Below are positions 33,292 to 40,217 of a DNA stretch of 64,000 nt, in pieces. Positions within the stretch are counted from its first letter, which is position 1, and each line of letters begins with the position of its first letter. The stretch is from Mycolicibacterium wolinskyi (lineage in GTDB: Bacteria > Actinomycetota > Actinomycetes > Mycobacteriales > Mycobacteriaceae), in assembly GCF_002101965.1 (NCBI RefSeq), contig NZ_LQQA01000035.1:62001-126000 (forward strand), written 5' to 3'. The notes below the pieces were generated by a model, which did no database searches, was not told the DNA's origin, and saw only the letters and a program-made list of their open reading frames with translations. The position numbers and the translations under genes were made by a program.

Positions 33292-34698
33292 ATGGCGCAT
33301 ATCCGTCCCGATCGCACCGCCGCACTGCATACCGCGGCTTCGCACGCCGAGGTGTTCCTCAACCGCCTCGACGACCGCCCGGTCGCCGCGCGCACCGATG
33401 CGTCGGCCATCCGGCAGACCCTCGGCGGTCGGCTTCCCGACCACGGCGAAGATCCCGCGGCCGTCGTCGCGGCCCTCGCCGTCGGAGCCGATCCGGGTCT
33501 GGTGGCGAGCGCAGGCCCGCGGCACTTCGGCTTCGTGATCGGTGGCGCCTTGCCCGCGGCACTCGGCGCCGACTGGCTCGTGTCGGCGTGGGACCAGTGC
33601 GCCGCCTTCCATTCGCTGTCGCCGGCCGCCGCGGCCATCGAGGAGATCGCCGCGGGCTGGGTGCTCGACCTGCTGGGCCTGCCCCCGGGTGCGAGTGTCG
33701 GATTCGTGACCGGCGCGCAAGCCGCCAACACCACGGGGCTGGCCGCCGCACGGCACGCGGTGTTGGCCCGTGCCGGTTGGGACGTGAGCCGCGACGGGCT
33801 GATCGGCGCTCCACGGGTGCGGGTGCTGTGCGGCGAGCAGGCACACGTCACGATCTACGCCGCGTTGCGCTTGCTCGGGTTCGGCGAGGCCGCGGCCGTG
33901 AGGGTGGCAGCCGACAGCCAGGGCAGGATGCGGCCCGAAGCGCTGCGCGCCGAACTCGCCGCCGACGACGGTCCCGTCATCGTGTGCGCGCAGGCCGGCA
34001 ACGTGTCCACGGGCGCGTTCGACGATCTCGAGACGATCGCCGACGTGTGTGCAGCGCACGACGCCTGGCTGCACGTGGACGGCGCGTTCGGGCTGTGGGC
34101 CGCCGCCGCACCCGCCACCCGGCATCTCACTGCGGGAGCCGCGCGGGCCGACTCGTGGGCGGTGGACGCCCACAAGTGGCTCAACGTGCCGTACGACTCG
34201 GCAATGGCGATCGTCGCCGATCCCGATGCGCACGTGGCGGCGACGAGCCTGGCCGGACCGTATCTGGTGGCCGACCCGGGCCAGCGGGACAACACGAACT
34301 TCGTCCCCGAGAGTTCGCGCCGCGCACGGTCCGTACCGGTGTATGCGGCGTTGCGATCGTTGGGCCGCACCGGGGTGAGCGACCTGGTGCAGCGCAACTG
34401 CGCACAGGCACAGCGGATGGCGCGACTGCTGACCGAACGCATCCAGGGCGCCGAAGTGCTCAACGACGTCGTCTTGAACCAGGTGCTCGTCCGGTTGCCC
34501 GGAGGCGAGGCGGCAAACCGGCGGGCCGTGGCGGCGATACAGGCCGACGGCACCTGTTGGCTTGGCGGCACGACGTGGAACGGCGAGTACGTGCTGCGGG
34601 TCTCGTTCTCGAACTGGGCTACCACCGACGACGATGTGGACCGGTCGGCGGCGGCCATCGCCGCCTCGGTGAACACCCCGCTGAGCGCACCGGACTGA
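33292..34698 (+). CDS. PLP-dependent group II decarboxylase (aromatic amino acid decarboxylase-like)
   Basis: This 468-residue protein has the group II decarboxylase pattern: substrate-side HFGFVIGGALPAAL, cofactor-stacking EQAHVTIYAALRLLG, Asp-binding LHVDGAFGLWAA, and the Schiff-base lysine in SWAVDAHKWLNVPYD, where the family has HK(W). Relatives decarboxylate tyrosine, DOPA, tryptophan, glutamate or aspartate, or catalyse aldehyde-forming reactions. The sequence does not fix the substrate. It lies 24 bases after the amidase gene. The N-terminal 60 residues follow the usual helical swap domain. Confidence 0.88.
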   Translation: MAHIRPDRTAALHTAASHAEVFLNRLDDRPVAARTDASAIRQTLGGRLPDHGEDPAAVVAALAVGADPGLVASAGPRHFGFVIGGALPAALGADWLVSAWDQCAAFHSLSPAAAAIEEIAAGWVLDLLGLPPGASVGFVTGAQAANTTGLAAARHAVLARAGWDVSRDGLIGAPRVRVLCGEQAHVTIYAALRLLGFGEAAAVRVAADSQGRMRPEALRAELAADDGPVIVCAQAGNVSTGAFDDLETIADVCAAHDAWLHVDGAFGLWAAAAPATRHLTAGAARADSWAVDAHKWLNVPYDSAMAIVADPDAHVAATSLAGPYLVADPGQRDNTNFVPESSRRARSVPVYAALRSLGRTGVSDLVQRNCAQAQRMARLLTERIQGAEVLNDVVLNQVLVRLPGGEAANRRAVAAIQADGTCWLGGTTWNGEYVLRVSFSNWATTDDDVDRSAAAIAASVNTPLSAPD

Positions 34699-34817
34699 GG
34701 TGGGGTCAGGAGGCGGATGGCCGCCGAATATCCTCTGAGGGCGAATAGGCTGCACCGGCGCTGGCCGGGGAGCCAGAATCAGCAGGACACCGTCTTCAAA
34801 GGAGTGGACACCCCGTC

Positions 34818-35720
34818 ATGACGAACCAGGTGAACCAGCAGCAGGCCGACAAGATGTCATCGGGCAAGGGCTTCGTCGCCGCGCTCGACCAGAGTGGCGG
34901 ATCGACCCCGAAGGCGCTGCGTCTGTACGGGGTGGAGGAAAGCGCCTACTCGTCCGAGGACGAGATGTTCGACCTGATCCACCAGATGCGCTCGCGCATC
35001 ATCACCTCGCCTGCGTTCACCGGTGAGCGGGTGCTGGCCGCCATCCTGTTCGAGCAGACCATGGATCGCTCGATCGAAGGCAAGCCGTCGGCGACCTTCC
35101 TCTGGGAGGACAAAGGTGTCGTGCCGCTTCTCAAGATCGACAAGGGCCTGGCCGAAGCGGCCGACGGGGTGCAGCTGATGAAGCCGATGCCTGCGCTCGA
35201 CGACCTGCTGGCGCGCGGGGTGAAGAACGGCATCTTCGGCACCAAGGAACGCTCGGTCATCGGCGCCGCTAACCCGACCGGCGTCGCCGCGGCGGTCGCC
35301 CAGCAGTTCGAGGTGGCCAAGCAGGTGCTCTCACACGGGCTGATCCCGATCATCGAGCCCGAGGTGACGATCTCGATCTCCGACAAGGCCGAGGCCGAGG
35401 ACTTGCTGAAGGCCGAGATCGCCAAGAACCTCGACGCGCTGCCCGACGGCCAGCAGGTCATGTTGAAGCTGACCCTGCCGACCGTCGCCAACCACTACAA
35501 GCCGCTGGTCGATCATCCGAAGGTCATGCGGGTGGTCGCACTGTCCGGCGGTTACTCGCGTGACGAGGCCAACGCGCTGCTCGCACAGAACAGCGGTGTG
35601 ATCGCGAGCTTCAGCCGCGCGCTGACCGAGGGCCTGTCCGCACAGCAGAGCGACGACGAGTTCAATTCGACGTTGGACAAGTCGATCCAGTCGATCTACG
35701 ACGCTTCGATTGCCGGCTAG
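34818..35720 (+). CDS. Class I fructose-bisphosphate aldolase
   Basis: This 300-residue protein matches the bacterial class I FBA family: GFVAALDQSGGSTPKALRLYG at the N terminus, RIITSPAFTGERVLAAILFEQTMDR, VVPLLKIDKGLAE, IPIIEPEV and VMLKLTLPTVANHY with the Schiff-base lysine, and VVALSGGYSRDEAN. It cleaves fructose 1,6-bisphosphate without metal. Mycobacteria usually depend on a class II zinc aldolase, so this would be a second, metal-independent enzyme. The 119 bases upstream should hold its promoter; AAAGGAG lies 13 bases before the ATG, rather far. Confidence 0.93.
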   Translation: MTNQVNQQQADKMSSGKGFVAALDQSGGSTPKALRLYGVEESAYSSEDEMFDLIHQMRSRIITSPAFTGERVLAAILFEQTMDRSIEGKPSATFLWEDKGVVPLLKIDKGLAEAADGVQLMKPMPALDDLLARGVKNGIFGTKERSVIGAANPTGVAAAVAQQFEVAKQVLSHGLIPIIEPEVTISISDKAEAEDLLKAEIAKNLDALPDGQQVMLKLTLPTVANHYKPLVDHPKVMRVVALSGGYSRDEANALLAQNSGVIASFSRALTEGLSAQQSDDEFNSTLDKSIQSIYDASIAG

Positions 35721-35747
35721 GCAGGGAACGCGGCGAGGCGCACGCAG

Positions 35748-36662
35748 ATGGTCATGCCCATCGATCGCCCCAAACTTGAGGGCAACGTCGCCGTAGGCGA
35801 CGGCCGCCAATTGGGATTCGCCGAATTCGGCGATCCGCAGGGGCGGGCCATCTTCTGGCTGCACGGCACCCCTGGTGCGCGGCGTCAGATCCCCACCGAA
35901 GCCCGGGTTTACGCCGAGCAGAACCACATTCGGCTGATCGGCGTGGACCGGCCCGGTATCGGGTCGTCCACGCCGCATCAATACGAGTCGGTGCTGGACT
36001 TCGCGACGGATCTGCGCACGATCGCCGACACGCTGGGGGTCGACAGGTTGGCCGTCGTCGGGCTGTCCGGCGGGGGGCCGTACACGCTGGCGTGTGCGGC
36101 GGCCATGCCCGACCGCGTGGTCGCCGCGGGCGTGCTCGGCGGCGTCGCGCCGACGGTCGGCCCCGACGCCATCAGCAGTCGGCTCATGCAGCTGGGCGCG
36201 GTGGTCGCACCGGTGATCCAGGTGGCCGGGGCGCCGATCCGGTTGGCCGCGTCGGGCCTGATCCGGCTCATCCGCCCGGTGGCTTCCCCCGCCCTGGAGA
36301 TCTATGCCCGGTTGTCGCCGGAAGGAGACCGGCGGATGCTCGCCCGACCGGAGTTCAAGGCGATGTTCCTCGACGACCTGCTCAACGGCAGCCGCAAACA
36401 GCTCGCCGCGCCGTTCTACGACATCGTGGTGTTCGAGCGGGACTGGGGCTTCCGGCTCGACGAGGTCAAGGTTCCGGTGTGCTGGTGGCACGGCGACCAC
36501 GACCACATCGTCCCGTTCACGCACGGCCAGCACGTCGTGTCGCGGCTGCCCGAAGCCAGACTGACCGAGTTGCCGTACGAGAGTCACCTCGGCGGGCTGG
36601 GCTGCGCGCAGGAGATCATGGGCACGATGATCGACATCTGGGACGCCGGCAAGTTGGTGTGA
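35748..36662 (+). CDS. Alpha/beta hydrolase
   Basis: This 304-residue protein has the alpha/beta hydrolase fold: the oxyanion strand IFWLHGTPGARRQ, RPGIGSSTPHQ, the nucleophile elbow VVGLSGGGPYTLACA (Ser near 108), the acid in CWWHGDHDHIVPF, and the His in LPYESHLGGLG. Substrate is not predictable. It starts 27 bases after the aldolase gene and may be read through from it. The ATG at 35748 or the one at 35754 can start it. Confidence 0.88.
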   Translation: MVMPIDRPKLEGNVAVGDGRQLGFAEFGDPQGRAIFWLHGTPGARRQIPTEARVYAEQNHIRLIGVDRPGIGSSTPHQYESVLDFATDLRTIADTLGVDRLAVVGLSGGGPYTLACAAAMPDRVVAAGVLGGVAPTVGPDAISSRLMQLGAVVAPVIQVAGAPIRLAASGLIRLIRPVASPALEIYARLSPEGDRRMLARPEFKAMFLDDLLNGSRKQLAAPFYDIVVFERDWGFRLDEVKVPVCWWHGDHDHIVPFTHGQHVVSRLPEARLTELPYESHLGGLGCAQEIMGTMIDIWDAGKLV

Positions 36663-36672
36663 CCGTCGAGGG

Positions 36673-36694
36673 TTGACCTCAACCAATGTTGAGG
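36673..36694 (+). promoter_or_regulatory. SoxR/MerR-like operator upstream of the MBL-fold gene
   Basis: CCTCAAC (36677-36683) and GTTGAGG (36688-36694) form a perfect 7-bp inverted repeat around CAAT. It starts inside a TTGACC -35-like element (36673-36678), as in MerR-family promoters with a long spacer. It ends 16 bases before ATG 36710. Confidence 0.65.
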
Positions 36695-36709
36695 GTGAAA
36701 GCTGCGGTC

Positions 36710-37366
36710 ATGACAACAACAACGATGACCCAAATCGCCTCGGACCTCTGGGAAACCCGCACCGATACGCCGTTTCCCGGGCTGACCACGCATGCGTATC
36801 TGTGGACTCCGGGCCATACCGGTTCCAACGCCTTGTTCTACTGCCCGGCCACCGATGCCGACTTCGCCGCGATCGACGCACTCGGCGGTGTCGACAACCA
36901 CTATCTGTCTCATCAGGATGAAGCCGGGCCGATGTTGGCCCGTGTCGCCGACCATTTCGGGGCGCGATTGCACGCGCCGGCCGCCGAGTCCGCGACCATC
37001 GGCAAGCACTCCCCCATCCATGTGCCGCTGTCCACCCGCAACCGCGACGGCAACGGCGTCGAGGTCATTCCCACGCCGGGCCATACCCCGGGCAGCACAA
37101 GCTATTTGGTCGACGGTGCTGACGGCCGCTACCTGTTCACCGGAGACACCATCTTCGTCGGCGACGACGGTCGTTGGTCGACATTCGTGATTCCCGGCGT
37201 CGGCGATGCCGCCGCCATGGCCGAGAGCCTGCGGCTGCTGGCGACGCTGCAACCCGACGTGGTGATATCCAGTGCCTACGTCGCCCGCGCGGTCACGGTG
37301 CTCGGCGAACTTGATTGGTCTGAGTGCGTCGCCGAGGCCTTGCAGTCGATACCCACCAACCGCTGA
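36710..37366 (+). CDS. Metallo-beta-lactamase fold protein
   Basis: From ATG 36710 this is a 218-residue MBL-fold protein that lacks a full HxHxDH motif: the corresponding segment reads NHYLSHQDEAG. It retains PTPGHTPGSTSYLVDG (third-site His) and LFTGDTIFVGDDGRWSTF with the bridging Asp. Metal binding may therefore be altered. Related proteins are glyoxalase II-like hydrolases and redox or RNA enzymes. The ATG at 36686 lies inside a SoxR/MerR-type operator, so I prefer 36710. Thiol or redox stress induction is suggested by that operator. It converges with cinA, with 7 bases between stops. Confidence 0.8.
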   Translation: MTTTTMTQIASDLWETRTDTPFPGLTTHAYLWTPGHTGSNALFYCPATDADFAAIDALGGVDNHYLSHQDEAGPMLARVADHFGARLHAPAAESATIGKHSPIHVPLSTRNRDGNGVEVIPTPGHTPGSTSYLVDGADGRYLFTGDTIFVGDDGRWSTFVIPGVGDAAAMAESLRLLATLQPDVVISSAYVARAVTVLGELDWSECVAEALQSIPTNR

Positions 37367-37373
37367 CCGACGA

Positions 37374-38651
37374 TCACACCGAAGATCGGGACGTGGCGCT
37401 GAGGGCCCGCCGCAACAGGTGCATGGCCACCGTGGTCGACCGCTCCCGGATGTCGGACCGGTCGCCGGGCAAGCGCAGTGTGCGCGTCAGCGTGACGCCT
37501 TCGGCCCGCACCGAGAAGCACACCGTGCCGACCGGCTTCTCCGCGCTCCCGCCGCCGGGGCCCGCGATACCCGTGATGCCCACTGCCACATCGGCGCCGA
37601 AGTGGTGCAGTGCACCGGTGGCCATCGCCTCGGCCACCGGTTCGGAGACCGCGCCGTGCTCGGAGATCAGCACCGGATCCACGTTCAACAGTTCGGCCTT
37701 GGCCTCGTTGGCGTAGGCGACCACCCCACCGGCCAGATACTCCGACGACCCGGGCCGGTCGGTCAGCCGGGCCGCCAGTAGCCCACCCGTGCAGGATTCG
37801 GCTGTCGCGATGCGCCGGCCGGACAGGAGCGCGGCAACCTGCTCGTCGACGGTCGCACCGTCCTCGGAGAACATCGCGTCGCCGTGGCGATCACGCAGCA
37901 GCGCAAGCAGATCACCGTAGGTACCGGCGGCCTGCGGTTCGTAGCGCGTGACGATCTCGAGCTCGCCGCGCCGTAGGCAGGTCGTGATCTCGAGCGCGTC
38001 GAATCCGGCGATGGACCCCTCGGCCTCCCGCAAGGTCTCGGCCAGACCGGATTCGGGCAGGCCGAACATCCGCACCGTGTCCTGCCGGTACACCGTCCGG
38101 CCCGAGATGGCCTGCTGCACAGCGTCGGTCGCGACCGCGCGTGACCACATCGGCTGCAGCTCACGTGGCGGGCCGGGCAACACGACCACCGTCGGGCTGC
38201 CCGGCACGACCACGCCGGGTGCGGTGCCGACCGGTTCGAGCACTTCGGCACCGACCGGCACCAGGGCCTGTTTGCGGTTCGCTGCGCGCACCGCGTCGAA
38301 GTCGACGCCGGGGCGCCCGCTCATCAGCTTGCGCAGGATTTCGGCGATCTGCTCTTCCAGCGCCGCGTCCAGAACGAGTTCACGTCCGCAGAACTCGGCC
38401 ACCGTCGCGACCGTGAGATCGTCTGCGGTCGGCCCCAGCCCGCCGGAGGTGAGAATCAGATCCACCCCTTCGGCGGCCAGGAACCGCAACTGAGCCGCGA
38501 TGTCGCGGGGACGGTCACCGCAAATCGTGATGTGCGCCAGTTCGACGCCGAGCTCAAGTAGCTGATCTGCCAGCCACGGACCGTTGCGGTCCTGGACCCG
38601 GCCGGTCAGGACCTCTGTTCCGGTCACCACGATGCCTGCGCGTGCACTCAC
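37374..38651 (-). CDS. cinA: CinA-like nucleotide/competence-damage protein
   Basis: This protein of 425 residues has two parts: an N-terminal MoaB-like domain (AGIVVTGTEVLTGRVQDRNGPW, TSGGLGPTADDLTV, VVLPGPPRELQPMW) and a C-terminal CinA deamidase domain (RRIATAESCTGGLLAARLTDRPGSS, GVVAYANEAKAELL, GAVSEPVAEAMA, GITGIAGPGGG, KPVGTVCFSV). CinA proteins have ADP-ribose pyrophosphatase and NMN deamidase activities for NAD recycling. GTG 38651 gives the N terminus SARAGIV known from mycobacteria; the frame extends 15 residues further without support. No competence genes are near. Confidence 0.93.
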   Translation of the reverse strand: MSARAGIVVTGTEVLTGRVQDRNGPWLADQLLELGVELAHITICGDRPRDIAAQLRFLAAEGVDLILTSGGLGPTADDLTVATVAEFCGRELVLDAALEEQIAEILRKLMSGRPGVDFDAVRAANRKQALVPVGAEVLEPVGTAPGVVVPGSPTVVVLPGPPRELQPMWSRAVATDAVQQAISGRTVYRQDTVRMFGLPESGLAETLREAEGSIAGFDALEITTCLRRGELEIVTRYEPQAAGTYGDLLALLRDRHGDAMFSEDGATVDEQVAALLSGRRIATAESCTGGLLAARLTDRPGSSEYLAGGVVAYANEAKAELLNVDPVLISEHGAVSEPVAEAMATGALHHFGADVAVGITGIAGPGGGSAEKPVGTVCFSVRAEGVTLTRTLRLPGDRSDIRERSTTVAMHLLRRALSATSRSSV

Positions 38652-38696
38652 GGTTTGCACCTTACGCATCGATACCGGCCGGGCCGGGACCCGCAC

Positions 38697-39908
38697 TCAG
38701 AAGCCGAACCCCAATTCGGCGGGCACGGCGCTGACGAAGGCCGCGCTGATCCGCTGCACCAATTCAGAATCCTTGGTACGCAACCGGTTTGCGGATGCAA
38801 AGCCGTCGGCTCGATGGCCACCCAGATACAGGCTGCCCAGGACGTCGAGGTCGAGTTCGACGTCGGCAGGTTCGGCGGTCGGCGTGCATTGCGCGCGCCC
38901 GTCCCTGATCTGCAGGGCGAATCGTCCGCCGTCACTGCGAAAGCCGTCGGCGACCTCAAGCACGGTGTCGAGGTCGGATGAATATTGCCTGGCCTGGAGG
39001 GCGGCCGGAATGTCCATGATCCGCAACCACAGATCGTCGGCGCTGGAGGTGACGCGGGCCAGCCTCGGGTTGGTGAGCAGATAGGGCAACGCGTCGCCCG
39101 GATGCGTCCAGGTCGTCACCTTCTCCATCAGGTCCAGGCCCAACAGCGCCCGCCACAACGCCGCGTGGGCCTCGGGTGTGGCGGCGGTGAGCTCGCCGAC
39201 GCGCACGACCTTCGGGCCATCGCCGTGCAACCGGTACAGCGCGTAACCGTCGCGGTGCAGGAAGGCGAACCATTCCGTGCCCCCGCCGCGGGCCTTCTCC
39301 CGGTCTGCCAGCAGGTCGTCCCACAGGCCCGCCGGACGCACCAGCCCGCCCGGGGTCTGTCGTCGCCACCGGTCGTAGATGTCGATCAACTCGTCGCGGT
39401 GGTCAGCCGGTTTGACCATGCGCACGCCACCGGGATCAGGCGCCGCGGCATGGAATTCGGCGAACCGGCGGTCGATCGACACTTCCTGCTCGATGGTCGC
39501 AGGCCCGTAGCCGAAGCGGCCGTAGATTCCGCCCTCGCTCGCCGTCAGTGCCGCGATCGGATAGCCGGCGTCGGCGATCCGATCGTGCAGTTGGGTGTAC
39601 ATGGCACGCAGAAGGCCGCGCCGCCGATGGGTGGGCGCAACCGCGACGAAGCTCAGGCCCGCCACGGGAAGTTCCGCGCCACCGGGCACGGTCAGCGTGA
39701 GGTCGAGGTAGAGGGACTGACCGACGATGTCGGCGTCGCGCACCACCACCGCCCCACCGCCGGGCACGAGCGTCCGCCACACGGCCATCGTCTCGGGATC
39801 TTCGAGTTCTCCGAAAGCGGTACTGCCGAGGAGTGCCATCCCGGCCCAGTCGGCGTCGGTGATGTCGTGCAGGATTTGCGGAGTCAATTCGGTCGCAGTG
39901 TCGATCAC
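38697..39908 (-). CDS. eis: Eis-type GNAT N-acetyltransferase
   Basis: The protein, about 403 residues, has the Eis architecture: two GNAT regions and a C-terminal sterol-carrier-like domain. The acetyl-CoA motif is LSFVAVAPTHRRRGLLRAMY, the general-acid tyrosine lies in EGGIYGRFGYGPA, and the chain ends in phenylalanine (AELGFGF), whose carboxylate takes part in catalysis in this family. Eis enzymes acetylate aminoglycosides at several positions and also lysines on host or bacterial proteins. Start choice is uncertain: GTG 39926, GTG 39908 and TTG 39893 are all in frame without a clear ribosome site. It follows a 74-residue small gene on the same strand. Confidence 0.9.
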   Translation of the reverse strand: MIDTATELTPQILHDITDADWAGMALLGSTAFGELEDPETMAVWRTLVPGGGAVVVRDADIVGQSLYLDLTLTVPGGAELPVAGLSFVAVAPTHRRRGLLRAMYTQLHDRIADAGYPIAALTASEGGIYGRFGYGPATIEQEVSIDRRFAEFHAAAPDPGGVRMVKPADHRDELIDIYDRWRRQTPGGLVRPAGLWDDLLADREKARGGGTEWFAFLHRDGYALYRLHGDGPKVVRVGELTAATPEAHAALWRALLGLDLMEKVTTWTHPGDALPYLLTNPRLARVTSSADDLWLRIMDIPAALQARQYSSDLDTVLEVADGFRSDGGRFALQIRDGRAQCTPTAEPADVELDLDVLGSLYLGGHRADGFASANRLRTKDSELVQRISAAFVSAVPAELGFGF

Positions 39909-39983
39909 AGGATTCGACGGTGCCACAGACGGCCGGGCCGCCGCGACCGATTTTCGGGGTTGGTCAGGCTTTTCGGCGCCGTG

Positions 39984-40208
39984 TCAGCGCTTGAGCCAAC
40001 CGTTCACCGCAGCGAGGTCACGGGTGTAGGTGGTCATGATGTCGTCGTGGTACAGCGTTGCACCGCTGATTGCGCTCGACCCCTGCCACACCACGCGGAT
40101 CCGGGTGGTGCCGCGCTGGTAGACGTCGACGCGGTCGAGATCGCGGTGCTGCCATCCGCCGGACTCGGCCAGTTGACCGAGTTCATGCCGCTCGTCGGTT
40201 GTGGTCAT
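39984..40208 (-). CDS. Conserved small protein, 74 aa
   Basis: I do not recognise a function. The protein is hydrophilic with a short beta-rich centre (DRVDVYQRGTTRIRVVWQGSSAISGATLYHDD) and a final helix (TTYTRDLAAVNGWLKR). No cysteine, signal peptide or membrane segment is present. Proteins of this kind are widespread in mycobacteria. It sits between the GH2 gene (stop 10 bases upstream) and eis on the same strand, so the three may share a transcript. Confidence 0.65.
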   Translation of the reverse strand: MTTTDERHELGQLAESGGWQHRDLDRVDVYQRGTTRIRVVWQGSSAISGATLYHDDIMTTYTRDLAAVNGWLKR

Positions 40209-40217
40209 GGGCCGATC

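Noticed and set aside
7768..39908. An antibiotic-resistance island made of the APH-like kinase, AmpC-like enzyme and Eis
   Set aside because: The genes are 8-24 kb apart, sit among housekeeping genes, and show no mobile-element signs.
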